DNA of 64,000 nt from Cryptomeria japonica (GCF_030272615.1 NC_081406.1:402644939-402708938); one strand, 5' to 3'; positions 33,042 to 44,724 are shown, counted from the stretch's first letter. Notes: generated by a model from the letters alone, not told the origin. Made by a program: numbers and translations.

Positions 33042-35861
33042 TTATGCAAAGGATTGGATCAAAGGGATCGAAGGATGAAACATATGCATTGGATAATGGA
33101 TAGGGTATTGGAAGAATTGTGCTTCAGTGGATGGAAATGTTGGCAAGATAGACATTGGCACACACCTTGAGGGGTGATGGACTGATGGAGGAAAGACGTA
33201 TTTTGGATATTGAGATTTGGATGGAGGAATAGCTTGGGATTTTGGGACATAAGGGCCCAAAATGGATGAAGAAGGTGATGGAGGAACAGACTTGGAAGGT
33301 TTGGATGGAGGAATAGCAATTTTGGATGCCAATTTTGATGTTTCTTTAGGCTTTTGTGCTTCAAGGAGCTGCTTAGGGATCCACATGGTTTTTGATTTTT
33401 CATGCTTTTGTGGTTCCTTGGAGTGCATTGCTTGCACAAGGGATTTAGGAACCCATATATATTTTGACTTTGCTTTATTTTTCTCAATGGGCCTTTGTGG
33501 CCTTTTGGATATTTCGTTTTCTTTATAGATCAATTTGTTCTTTGTTTTGACATGTCGATTATATTGGACATGTTGATCCTTGAATACATGTGGATTGCTA
33601 GACTTATGACTTTTATACTTGGCATCCAAATTTCTTGGAAGAGGGAATGAATGTCGGTGTGGATGGGAATGATATGGAGGCATATGGGATGGATGGAAGG
33701 TTCTCCAAGATGTGTGCCTTTGCTGACCTTACATAGGAGATGGAGGGATATAGGGACCTAGAATGGATGGAAGCGATGATGGGGAAGGTGGACATTTGGA
33801 TTTTGACTTTGAAGGGATACCAACGCCTTGAGTGTGAGCTTTGTAGCCATGACCATTAGTATATTCTTTGATATGGAGGGGTTCTTTCTCATGAAGGTCT
33901 ACTCCTTTGCCTTTATGAATATCTTGACTTGTAGGATACTCTTTTCTTTGGGAAGAAGATGCGAGTCCATTATGAGGTGGATATGATATGAGAGAAATAA
34001 TGAGATCTTGAAGTGGATCGGATTGCACCAAAGTGGAAGAACCCATTATGCATGTCGAGGGTTCATGAACATCTTGCACTGACACATTAGAATCATGAGG
34101 GGGATTAGGATCATGAGGGGGACTAGGATTGTGTAGTGGACATGGTTCAATGATAGGCTCTTCAAGAGATGGAATGGGAGAAATAATGGGATCATCAAAA
34201 GAAATGTGATCTTGGAGTGGATATGCTGGATTAGGACATGGAAATGGAGGAACAAGTGGATCTTGTGGAGGATCTGAAGGAATAATTTGATCTTGACAAG
34301 GAGGAAGATCATTGGAATCCTCTTTAAAGGTGCTTTGCTCTTGACTTTTAATGGGATCATTGGAAAGGATGGAAGGGATATCTTAATCTTCTTTAGGAAG
34401 TGGAATGTCAATGGGATTTGAAAGGACATCGTGTTCATGAAATGGAATGGGATCATGTGGGATTGGATGGACTAGAATATCTTGATCTTGCTTGGGGAGT
34501 GGAATGTCAATAGGACTTTGGATAGGATGGACAAGAATAAGTGAACCTGAATCATCATGAGTTTCTAGGAAGATGAGATCCTGGTCAACAATTGGATGGG
34601 ATGACGAGGTTTCGGGATCTTGATCTTGATTTTCTTTAGGACTCATTTCTTCATGCTCTAAATTATCCTCTTGACATGGGGTTGGACTTTGGATATGCAT
34701 GGGGGATTCTGACAAGGGATCAATATTTTGACATGAAGAAAATGCACTTTGAACATTTGTGATGGATTCTGACAAGGAATCAATGCTTGAACATGAGGAA
34801 GAGGGACTTTGAATGGGGTCCTCTAAAATAGGTAATGGCAATAAAGTGCATGGTGGCATTGGGTCTTGTATTTCTGAAACGTGACAAGGATGTGCATCAT
34901 GAACTAGATTATCTTGGCAATCAATTATGGATAGCCCTTGGCTAATTGCATCCTTGGGTGTATTATTTGATGAGGACAATATGGAAGGTTCTTGTGAAAC
35001 TTCTAAAGGTGTAGGGATAGATGCCACTGGGGAGTCAATTTGCTTGCGAGGGGATGAGGCATTGCTAGACATTGGTGTATGATTTTGATCTTCCTCAAAG
35101 AACTCACTTGGTCATTTCCTTAAGAGCATTTCAATAAAGCCACCTTTCTTTCGAGGTTTTGACATAGTTGTATTTGGAATTTGAACTTGTTTTTGATTTG
35201 ATGTCATGTTTTGTTATTGGACTTGGTTTAATTGTTCTAACATGTTTGAAACTTGGGTTGGTGTGTGCTGCAACCTTTGTTTTTGAATGTTTGGTTGTTG
35301 TTGTTGATACTGAGTTGTCCATTGAGTTTGTTGTTGATACTTGATAGTCGATTGGACATATTGTTGAAAATGGACCATTGGTTGTGTTGGTTGAATATGT
35401 TGAAATTGTTGAACAATTGGTTGTGATGGTTGAAAATCTGATTGATAGTAAACACCTTCTTGTTCTTGTTGTGGAGGCAAATAATGTTGAAATTGATGTT
35501 GTCTCTCTTCTTGAAATTGTTTCATCATCTCTATTTGGGAGAGGAGAGCTGGTATGTCTGATCGTTCAAGAAGAGATTTGACATCAATTGGCTCAATATT
35601 TGGATTTCAACCTGGAAGTTTTCGAAACATTTTGGACATTTGTGATCTATTCTTCTGAATGTTTCTCACTCTTTGTTCCAATATCTCATTTTCTTGAGCT
35701 AGTTTCTCCTCTAGTTTTTGTATTTGGACATTTACATCATCATGATAAGTTTGACCAATGTTGCCTTCTTGTTGGGTTTGATATAATTGTGATTGCATTG
35801 TCAGTTGATATGTCAAACTTTGTTGCATCATTGGTGCTTGGAACCTTGTTTCAATAGACAT
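33042..35861 (-). pseudogene. Gag-like long frame of element E
   Basis: One reading frame of 940 codons from ATG at 35861 (MSIETRFQAPMMQQ), broken only by stop codons near 35607, 35214, 35118, 34383 and 33729, with no frameshift. Order: predicted coiled coil (VQIQKLEEKLAQENEILEQR), Gln-rich region (QQEQEGVYYQ and following), a long Pro/Ser/Asp/Ile-rich region (PIDIPLPKQDQDILVHPI), and a basic tail with KSKYIWVPKSLVQAM and KTMWIPKQLLEA. It occupies the gag position. No capsid or zinc knuckle motif is visible. The family is not recognised. Confidence 0.6.
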
Positions 35862-37917
35862 GTCACTATGCAAATGCAATATTTTTGGAATTTTCAAAGA
35901 TAATGTATGATATGCAACTAGATGCAAACTAAATAGATGAAAATGCAACCTATGGCAAGAATGCAATCTATGTTTTTTGTTGTTTTTGAAGATTTTGACA
36001 AACTTATGAATGCAAATCTAAAAGAGACCCTTAGGAAATTGGAATGATATCTAGACCTTAAAGGACAAAAGGACATAAGTGACAAAGGACAAGATGGAAA
36101 TGTCTCCCCTATATGCTTGGATACTAAGCTAGGTTTGACAAAATGATATTGATGACAAAAGGACAAAAGATTTGATAAGGTCTAGACTTCTTAACAATGA
36201 CTTAGGGTTTATCAAAGATTTGGATTACTCAAGTATGACAAGACCTAGTTTTATATGCAAAGGGACAATTACTATGATATGATAATGACTTAAGCTTAAA
36301 GAAGAGACTTAGGGTATGCAAATATGAATGTATGACAATGGTATGACTTTAATGCAAGAGGACACATGCAAATGGATGACCCTTATTGATATGCAAAGGA
36401 GTATGACTTAGGTGAAACCTAACCTTGGTACTTGACAATGACTTTTGCAAAATGCAACCTATGATGAACTTAAATGTAAGTGACATGAATGTTGAGACAA
36501 GATTTTGAACAATATTTGACAACCATGTTTCAAGGTGTGCTTTGAAGATTTGTTGGACCTTTGTTGGATGAATGTCTCTTGTGTTTAATCTTATGTTTTG
36601 AATCAATTTGTTTTGCTTTTTGAAATGGGATGCAATTCAACTTTTGACAAGCAAAGAATACAAGATATTGCAACTTAGACTCAAGACAATCATTCTCATT
36701 TCCACATTTCTTATGGTAGGCAAAGACATTAGGTACTTGAGAGGTAGACTCATTATGGGATTCAAGGAGAATACATAGATGCTTGACCCCACGGGCTCCC
36801 CTCCACAGCACTCACTTCTTAGGGCAGCCAAGCATCAGTCCCCATGGAAATCTCCCCATGGCGAACTTAGTATCTCTTCCAAGTATCCGAATTTGTCCTT
36901 CTCAAGCAACTAGAAGGGTTTTTGGCCTCTAAAAAACAAGGTGTTTAGTAAGGATTTCTGTTAAGCATTACTCCTTGATGTCACGCAAGCATGATTGAGA
37001 CATTAAGCCCATCAAGATACCAAACAAATGTAGTCACGCAAGCACGATTTAGACCAAGAGGCCCTACTTAGATGTTGATATGAGAAAGAGTCCAAGGGTC
37101 ATCACTTCCCAAGTAACTGCAATTCCCACATAACACTTCCTTCAAAGCTTTCGCTCATCGGGTATTTTTTTATAGTGAGTTAGAATGCCAAGGAATTCTA
37201 GCCGTACTCACTTTGGGTCATTCCCTTCTCACGATTATCACTTGCTTGCAAAAGCAAAGTGGTCGGGAAGGCAGGCCCTCTAAATGTGACACACAATCAA
37301 CAACACAAGCATGGTATCGAAGATCTGGATTTCTGATCACCCTAAGAAGGATGAGAGCATACTCTCCTACTCCAATGTCATACTTAACAATAAAAGCAAA
37401 CAAATGTTCATTCCAACCTATTTAGAAATCACTAAGTGCCTAATTAAAAATCATAAACACAAAAGTTTGGTTGTTTCTCCAAGGCAACCTGCAAAACCCA
37501 AGTTAGAGGTTTGATTTGTTGTCTTTGACCATCGATTCTGCATAAAGTGTGTTAGTAGTTTGATTTATTGTCTTTGCCATGCGTATGCCAAGATTCTGCA
37601 TAGATAATTAGTACCAAAATCCAAAGCACAGAAAACAGAATGCAAAAACACAACAAATTTCAAGTAAACACTGCATTTTTTACCTCTATTCTGGACTTTA
37701 AACAAGCGCAGAAGTAATGACACAAGCGCAGAATGTCTGACACAAGTGCAAAATGTCCCCTACACAAGCGCAGAATGTCTGACACAGGCGCAAGTTGTCT
37801 TACACAGGCGCAGAAGTCTCCAGAATACCCTACACGACCCTATTTTTGGGTTTTTGGCCTGCAAAATCAACTTGAAAGCACTCCAAAACACAGTTAAAGG
37901 GTTAGATGGTTAGTGTT
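35862..37917 (-). other. Leader region of element E
   Basis: Two kilobases between primer site and the gag-like frame. Short open frames occur on both strands without motifs. It contains the CTGCGCTTGTGT repeat cluster at 37701-37815. Confidence 0.5.
37701..37815 (-). repeat. 12-bp CTGCGCYTGTGT repeats, element E
   Basis: Seven imperfect copies of ACACAAGCGCAG (plus-strand view) at about 15-20 bp spacing, all in one orientation. The same motif occurs at 39083-39214 in element D. Confidence 0.8.
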
Positions 37918-37933
37918 CACGTCGGGTTCACCA
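37918..37933 (-). other. Primer-binding site of element E
   Basis: Minus strand reads TGGTGAACCCGACGTG five bases after the LTR end (CCTAACATACA). Same core as element A. Confidence 0.7.
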
Positions 37934-37938
37934 ATTAA

Positions 37939-38431
37939 TGTATGTTAGGAAATAGGAAATCATCACAAAACAAAGATAAACATAATAGCTCAATCACAAA
38001 AGCATCCATTGCAATGAATCTATCCTAAGACACACTCAATAGAGACATGAAACAAAAGCATTCAAAAGCAAAGAAATTAAGCAAACCAAAGACACGATTT
38101 GAATGCTCCTTCATGTGGCTCCATTGTTCTTCTTTCTTCTCCAAATAGGTTTGTTGTGGATCTCACCTTCAAGTGCATACACCTAATTATGAAAGCAAGA
38201 TTGACATTCAAGAATACTCGAAGCGTAAGTTCAATAATCTGATCAGGGATTATTAATTAGCCTTGATTGATGAAGATCATCCAATTTATAAAAGAATTGG
38301 AGAGATGCACAAATTAGCATGATAGTGATTCGAATAGAAATTCAAATCAATAATAGAAAAATTATGACATGTCTATGACAAATTGCTATGCAAGGATTAT
38401 GACAATTCTATGACAAATTTCCTAACGTACA
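37939..38431 (-). repeat. LTR of element E
   Basis: 493 bp bounded by TGTATGTTAGG and CCTAACGTACA, imperfect inverted termini of 11 bp. From about 37945 to 38420 it is the inverse complement of about 40870-41345 in the D 3' LTR. Confidence 0.8.
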
Positions 38432-38436
38432 TTAAT

Positions 38437-38452
38437 TGGTGCTCCGATCTCC
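38437..38452 (+). other. Primer-binding site of element D
   Basis: TGGTGCTCCGATCTCC, five bases after CCTAACGTACA. Position and TGG start fit a primer site; the tRNA is not identified. Only the first five bases agree with the sites of A and E. Confidence 0.55.
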
Positions 38453-39082
38453 ACACACATATGCTGCATCCTGCATTCATTGGTTAGTACATTTGCATTA
38501 TCTCAAGCATTACATCGGGCATCACATCAAGCATTTTATCCATTTCATATGCACCAAAAATACATAAAAATACATCCATACATGTTCATAAATAGTGCAT
38601 AAGTTATCCATACATGCAAATAACATAAGTCATAACATATTGCATCCAATCATATCGGAGTACAAAATTGGACTGTCTGTCCTAAGTATGGCCCGCAGGC
38701 TGACTATATAATGTCAAACTACATAATGTCCACTGTCTGTCATAAGGAGCACGTGCCTCTGTCACTGGGTTCTCCCTCTATCCTCCTCATCCCTACCATG
38801 TCTCAAGTCTTGCTAATGTATCTCTGTCCGTGCTTCTAAGTCTATGTCGTAACATGAAGCAGTTAGGTCGGTTCTCCCGTGTGATCAACGGATACTGTCG
38901 ACTCTGCATCACAATTGGGGCACATTTTGTCAGTTTTAGGGTTTGCTCCTACGGGTTGCATTTCCTCATTTTCATGTCCACATCAGGGTGTTTTTCATCT
39001 ACTCTGACCTATCCTACCCTTATCCCCCTTTTCGGATCATTTGCATGCCATTTTTGACCAATCTAGGGTTCCTAATGCACAA

Positions 39083-39214
39083 CTGCGCCTGTGTGATGAC
39101 TCCTGCGCCTGTGTCATGTAATCTGTGCTTGTGTTAGGTAACCTACGCCTGTGTCTCCCTACACAAGCGCAAAAGACCTCACACAAGCGCAGAAGACCCT
39201 GCACAAGCGCAGAA
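39083..39214. repeat. CTGCGCYTGTGT repeats with orientation switch, element D
   Basis: Four copies of the CTGCGCCTGTGT type (39083-39154) are followed by three in inverted form (ACACAAGCGCA type, 39160-39213). The two halves could pair in RNA as a long hairpin. Confidence 0.8.
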
Positions 39215-39732
39215 GTCAGTTTCTGCATCCCCTATGGGCCCCGCAATGTCCCGCAAGTGATCAAAATTCTTGAAATTGAAAACATGGGTTTTTGAGATCC
39301 ATACCGTTGCTCCCGCGTCATCCAATCATCTGTAAGTATGTACATGTTCTCCGATGTGATCTGCCATTGGAATGTTCGTCATCTCTCTGCAAGTGTCATT
39401 TTCCAGAGCAACAAATCCTCTTCTTGGGCTAGTGCCAATGAGCAAATTTCATTCTCTTTGCCTCATTTATAGATCTTTGTCAGTGCATAGATGGATGTGC
39501 ACTATCTCCATCTCATGTTGGTCGTGGTCTTTTGCGCCATCAATTACTTTTCCTTCATGCAATCCGATTTCCGATTGTCAGTCTGTTCGATCCTATCATT
39601 TTTATCGATCAATTGGCCTCTTTTCTGCACATTTCCGACCAATTCCTCGAGGGGGCATGCATATGTCATTGTCATTGTCTGGGGCATTTTCATTATTGTT
39701 CTTTGAAACAACGCTTAAAATCGCATTGTCTC

Positions 39733-39746
39733 AAAGAGGGGCAAAA
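39733..39746 (+). other. Polypurine tract of element D
   Basis: AAAGAGGGGCAAAA directly before the LTR start TGTAGACACC. Confidence 0.85.
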
Positions 39747-41350
39747 TGTAGACACCTAAAAATGGTCAAATGCTTGCGAGGTCATACTTTAACATTTGCG
39801 CATTGCCTCATTTTAGGTTTTTGCGTCGCATTAACATTTCTCCTATGTCACGCACTTGGTTTTTATCATTTGCGAGCATCGAGTCATTCTTCATTCTGTC
39901 TCGCTTTCAAATTTGGTCTTGTCAACAACACTATCCAATCATGATTTTGATCGATTTTATCCTATCGCATCAATGTGCGTGCTAATTTGTTATCATTTTG
40001 GACATCGTCAATCCTAATTAGGGTTTTGTCCTCTTATTAATCTTATCATCAATCTTATCATTTTGGACATTGTCAATCCTAATTAGGGTTTTGTCCTCTT
40101 ATCGATTTGTCATCAATCTTTATCATTTTCAATCTTGTCATTTTGCGATCGATTTGTCATCAGTCGTTGTCATGTTCGATCTTGTCATTTTGTGATCGAT
40201 TTGTCATCGATCGTGGTCATTTTAAATCTTGTCATCTTGCAATCTATTTTGTCATCAATCCTTGTCCTCTTGTCAATTTTGTCATTTTGCGATCATTTCG
40301 CTATCGATCATTGTCTGTCACAATTATGTCAATTTGGATCAATTTGTCATTGTTCCTCGTCAATTGGCGCATTTATCAATCAAATCATTTATCACATTGG
40401 TCCTTTGTTAAATCAAAATCATGATCGACATTAATTATCTTTAATCAAGACCTAATTGTCATTCTCGCATTGCTAATTCACCTTCTAGGGTTTCGTGATT
40501 TAGTCATTTAACCTTGTTTATCATTTTCTTCCTTTAGGATTAATAAATTACTTATTTATCCTAAGTCTTCTCATTACAATTAAATGTTCATTTAATTGGC
40601 TAATTATTCCTCTTTGTGAATTAATTAATAAATGACAAATTATTAATTAATTTACCTAATACCTAATTTCTAATTTTCATCAATTTCTTAATTCCTAAAT
40701 TCCTCATTTTCTAATTTCTTAATTTTCTAATTTCCTAATTTCAAATTCCTCCTATTTCTCTCCTAAATTTATGGAAATGACATAGAAATTTGTCATAGAA
40801 TTTGTCATAAATTGTCATAAATTCTTGTCATAGAATTTGTCATAAATTGTCATAAATTCTTGACATAGAAATTTGTCATAGAATTGTCATAATCCTTGCA
40901 TAGCAATTTGTCATAGACATGTCATAATTTTTCTATTATTGATTTGAATTTCTATTCGAATCACTATCATGCTAATTTGTGCATCTCTCCAATTCTTCTA
41001 TAAATTGGATGATCTTCATCAATCAAGGCTAATTAATAATCCCTGATCAGATTATTGAACTTACGCTTCGAGTATTCTTGAATGTCAATCTTTCTTTCAT
41101 AATTAGGTGTATGCACTTGAAGGTGAGATCCACAACAAACCTATTTGGAGAAGAAAGAAGAACAATGGAGCCGCATGAAGGAGCATTCAAATCGTGTCTT
41201 TGGTTTGCTTAATTTCTTTGCTTTTGAATGCTTTTGTTTCATGTCTCTATTGAGTGTGTCTTAGGATAGATTCATTGCAATGGATGCTTTTGTGATTGAG
41301 CTATTATGTTTATCTTTGTTTTGTGATGATTTCCTATTTCCTAATGTACA
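39747..41350 (+). repeat. 3' LTR of element D
   Basis: 1,604 bp, TGTAGACACC to TAATGTACA, followed by the target duplication at 41351-41355. Its first 380 bp match 32414-32864; its last 480 bp are the inverse of the E LTR. The region between holds runs of short TGTCATTTT/GATCGATTTGTCA repeats (40120-40330). Confidence 0.88.
40767..40945 (+). repeat. GTCATA-type short tandem repeats in the D LTR
   Basis: About a dozen copies of (T)TGTCATA(A/G)AATT in imperfect tandem. A partial counterpart lies at 38365-38420 in the inverted E LTR. Confidence 0.8.
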
Positions 41351-41636
41351 CCACCAACTCTAAATCTCCTTGCACTTTTAAACACTTTGCTCCTTTCTTA
41401 TGAGCGAAAAGTAATCCTCTAATTAAAGCTTCGTACTCCGTTACATTATTGGTACAAGGGAATTGAAGTCGGTAAGAAGCTAAAAGAGTTTTGCCTTTTG
41501 GGTTGGTTAACTCTATGCTTGCTCCACTACCTTGTTTGGATCTTGACCCATCAAACTTTAAAAACCATATTTCATCTTTTGGTTTCTTCATATTTTTCAC
41601 TGTTGGGTCAATGATTAGGCTATCTTCTGGTGGCAA
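41351..41636 (-). pseudogene. Element F: N-terminal half of upstream RNase H
   Basis: 41351-41355 is the right CCACC duplication of element D. The frame reads WFLKFDGSRSKQGSGASIEL (catalytic first Asp in FDGS), NVTEYEALIRGLLFAHKKGA (the conserved E in TEYEAL) and LKVQGDLELVV. This is the plant retroelement type of RNase H. It lies after protease and before reverse transcriptase and is split by element D; the rest is at 31711-32408. Confidence 0.9.
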
Positions 41637-42533
41637 CTATTGGTCTTTAATCTCGAGGTCTTGTGATAGCTGAGTTGATTCAACTTTTGGTTGTATAAAC
41701 ACTTCAGTAGCTTTAGGAACAACTGATTCTGATTGAGGTTGGAGCTGAGATAGTGTTTGTTCTCTCTCTTTCTCAGGAGGGATACCTCCCTTCTCATCTA
41801 TGACAATCTCAACTACAAGAATCTCATGTTTGCATTCTTTAGGTAAGGGAACCTTACTTATAGGGCCCATTGTCTGGGGCTCTATTCCTTTGCAATTTAG
41901 ACCTTGAACTTCCCCCATATTAATGGTGTGTTTATCTTCTTCGCATGGAACTGGACTCATTAATTTTGTAATCTCATTCTGACATGGGATACATGAGACT
42001 TCTGAGTGATCTTCTTGATGTATCCGACACCATTTCGGAAGCAATAAATCTTGTATTTTCATAGCATCTCCCAATAGGTGAATCCCTTGTTGTATTGCTG
42101 TAGTAAACTCTTTGACCTGTCTTCCATATGTGGTCTTGTCTGTTTGAGATAATTGGAGAGGAGTCAGTGTAGAGAAAGTAAGAATCTCATTGACTCTGCA
42201 AACCCCTGGGCTTGCCTCAGCAAATGCCACTTCATTGAGAGCACCATAGTCGGTGACCAATTTCTTCAATTTAGGCTCACTATCAATTCAGATCTGGTTG
42301 CTCACCCCCTTCCAAGGAAGCCATAAGTAAGTAAAACAAGTTGAGAAATATCCTCCCAATGTCTTGGACCAATCTCTACTGAGGAGCATCCCATATACTT
42401 TTGGAATATCTATGACTTGAATGTCAATATAGCGAGATATTCGAGGATCAGTGCCCAACTGTATGTATACATCTTTCAATTCTCTGATAACCTTAACCTC
42501 TCTTTTATCTAATTGTACTACCTTACTATTCAC
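41637..42533 (-). pseudogene. Element F linker between protease and RNase H
   Basis: Frames 42288-42533 and 41637-42269. The first ends the retropepsin (IDIPKVYGMLLSRDWSKTLG). The second is a hydrophilic spacer with WCRIHQEDHSEVSC, a C-x2-H-x4-H-x4-C pattern resembling the knuckle in gag. Stops separate the parts. Confidence 0.75.
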
Positions 42534-42542
42534 CCGTACTAG

Positions 42543-43934
42543 TTAAAGTCCAAGTTTTTGGCATATAGAGTAAGGCATTATGTTTCCTGAAGCTCCTGAA
42601 TCCACCAAATAGTTATGTAAATTCTTCCCACATATCTTCAAACTTAGTAAAAATGGTGGATTTTCTATTGCATCATTACTAACATTAGCATTAACTTCAT
42701 TAAAATCTACCATCTTAACCTCATTACTCTGTGACTCTAACATCTCCAACTTCCTAAGGAGAGCCTTCTTCTGTTCGGGGCAATATCTCAATACTTCCAT
42801 TAAGGACATAGTAGTGGCAGTCCTTTCCATCTCTTTAGTAACATCAAATGATCCTTTCAAAACATAATCTTGCCCCTGAACTTGTTTAGGGCATGTTCCT
42901 TGGAAATCTTGAGGTGGATGAGGATTGTTGCTCGCATTAGCGTCCGGAGGTACAAACCTGCCTATCGAAGGAGGTGGCTCTGTTAACAAAGCCTTGCCTT
43001 GACTTCTAAGATTATAGTTGTTCCTGGTCTGAAAGGCTTGAGCATCGTATACGCATGGTTCACCATCAACTTCAGCTTGGAACTCTTTACACAGGAAAGT
43101 ATCAACCAGCATGGCAGTATTAACCTTATCCAGTTCATCATTGGAATAATCTTTGGGCTGAGAGTCAGCTTGAGCAATTCTTATGATTCTCTCAGACTGT
43201 GCACAATTAACCTTAGAATGGGAAGTCGTGTCATGCAACCTGCACCAATTTGTTAGTAGATTCATATCAGCAAGGTTAACACTTTGTGCATGATTTGGAT
43301 TATCCCGTGCATTCGGGTGGTCATGGTTCACCCCACCATTATTCGGACCCATATTCCATTTCCTATTATAAGGTTTATTATTGTACCTTTGGTTCTGGTT
43401 CTGGTTATTGTAGTTTTGTTGATTGTTATAGGGTTGGGATTGATTATATCCTCCTAGAGGATTCATCTTTAGCTGGCGCAAGTCTAAAGTAACCTGTGAA
43501 ATCATTTTCTTTAAAGCCTCTACCTCAGCAGATATATGGGATCCTTGATTCTCAGATGCTGTAGTTGGAACTTGGTTTGTTGGATGCATATTGTCAAATT
43601 GTTGATTTCTAGTTTGTGGCTGACTAGCGTACTGTATCTGAGTGGGAACGTTATTGGTACCATTTTTCCAAGTCGATGCTTGAGCTGTGAACTGTTGACT
43701 TGCTTGTGGTTGGGGTGCATAAATTGGCATGGGGTTCATTGTTGGGGCACCGACAGGTAGAGATGAGGGTATACCCGGGAGTTGATTGTAATTTCCTTGA
43801 TTCACTCCTGTGGGTAAGTTATACCCAATCCCTCCTGGGGTTTGATTCAACTCTTGGTTCATGCTAATTGCTAATGTCAATACCTTCGCTAAGGTATCCC
43901 TTTGATCTTGAGGAACACTTTTTTTAATGAACAT
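42543..43934 (-). pseudogene. Element F gag C-terminus and protease
   Basis: 463 open codons, the longest frame in the window. It runs from SVPQDQRDTLAKVLTLAISM through a Gln/Asn/Pro-rich region with YNQSQPYNNQQNYNNQ, a CHHC-type knuckle (WCRLHDTTSHSKVNC), to NYLVDSGASGNIMPYSICQK, the retropepsin active site with intact DSG. In the intact element it follows the capsid frame at 43992-44450. Confidence 0.92.
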
Positions 43935-43991
43935 AGTAGTCCAAGGGTCAATAGCTCTTAGATATGAGTCGATGGCTATGTTAGGTGCTAC

Positions 43992-44450
43992 CTAGTAAGG
44001 GGCTTGAAGCCTCTTGAATGCCCTTTGGAAGTTAGTATTAAAGTTCATTAATGGCTCATTTGGAAATTTCTCAAGAGAAGCAAACTGATGGTATAAAGAC
44101 CCAGGGTCTACATATACTCGGAATTGATCAATGAAGGCCTTCTCCAAAAGATCCCAACCTGTGATGGAGTTTATAGGTAAGGTTAAGTACCAATTGTATT
44201 CATTCTCCCCAAGTGAATACGGGAAGAGTCTACATACTACATCCTGATGTTCAATATGATTACGAAAAACCGCATCTTTGAAAGCTTCAATATGTTCATC
44301 AACTGTTCGTCCACCTAGATAGTAAAATTTGCTACAAAATTTGTCAGGGTTTCTAGGTAGGTCATGTATACCCGCTGGTATGGTTCCTAGCGGTGTAGTG
44401 TATTGGTTGAAGTAAGCCATCGAAGGTGACAATGGTGAATGTTGAGTCAC
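43992..44450 (-). pseudogene. Element F gag capsid domain (Retrotrans_gag)
   Basis: 152 codons with FYYLGGRTVDEHIEAFKDAV, NEYNWYLTLPINSITGWDLL and LYHQFASLEKFPNEPLMNF, matching the order of the Retrotrans_gag family (W-x-x-L...F). A stop after RLQAPY separates it from the following frame by about 50 bases in the same reading frame. Forms the particle around the element RNA. Confidence 0.93.
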
Positions 44451-44724
44451 GAAAGGTGCAGCAATAGGTTGAGGACTGGGGATCAGTTGGTTTCTTATGT
44501 TGGGTAAGGATGACTATACTGGTGAGGATGTTGAGGGTTGTTTCTTAGCTTTGTCTTTCTTCCTCCTAGTGGCAGGTCCTAATTCAACTAAGTCAGACGG
44601 TGAAGAACCACTCCTCAAGATTCGATGGAATCTCTCAGGAGAAAAAGATGATATACGATCCAGCTTAGTACCTCAATTACTTGGAAATACCAAATGCGAT
44701 TTACCTACGAGGGTTTAGTCCATG

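Larger units (their letters stand above)
32865..38431 (-). mobile_element. Element E block, inverted inside D
   Basis: Read on the minus strand: an LTR (38431-37939), a primer-binding site (37933-37918), a 2-kb leader with CTGCGCTTGTGT repeats, and a 940-codon gag-like frame (35861-33042). No polymerase follows and no second LTR is found at the low-coordinate end, where an 18-T run (about 32923-32940) and unassigned sequence join the D LTR fragment. It is related to D: its LTR matches the last part of the D LTR in inverted orientation. Confidence 0.7.
38453..39746 (+). other. Interior of element D, non-coding
   Basis: 1.3 kb with no gag or pol motif. Plus-strand open frames such as 39372-39944 are Ser/Cys/Phe-rich and match nothing recognisable. 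It contains the CTGCGCCTGTGT cluster (39083-39214) and ends in the polypurine tract AAAGAGGGGCAAAA (39733-39746). Confidence 0.65.
32414..41350 (+). mobile_element. Element D: non-autonomous LTR element inside F
   Basis: Bounded by TGTAGACACC at 32414 and CCTAATGTACA at 41350 with a perfect 5-bp duplication CCACC. The 3' LTR (39747-41350) and its polypurine tract are complete. A primer-binding site lies at 38437-38452. The interior proper (38453-39746) is only 1.3 kb without gag or pol. The expected 5' LTR is represented by its first 451 bp only, followed by an inverted block from related element E. It splits the upstream RNase H gene of F, and the frame of F resumes when one target copy is counted. 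Confidence 0.85.

Noticed and set aside
33262-33528. Plus-strand frames opposite the E gag-like ORF
   Set aside because: Shadow of the minus-strand frame, which is longer, continuous and has repeat and coiled-coil structure.
37690-37830. Possible CRISPR-like array of short repeats
   Set aside because: Repeats are 12 bp, imperfect, spaced irregularly and in a plant retroelement leader; no cas genes and no unique spacers of even length.
39372-39944. 190-codon plus-strand frame in D
   Set aside because: It runs across the polypurine tract into the 3' LTR and has no motif, so it is unlikely to be a gene.
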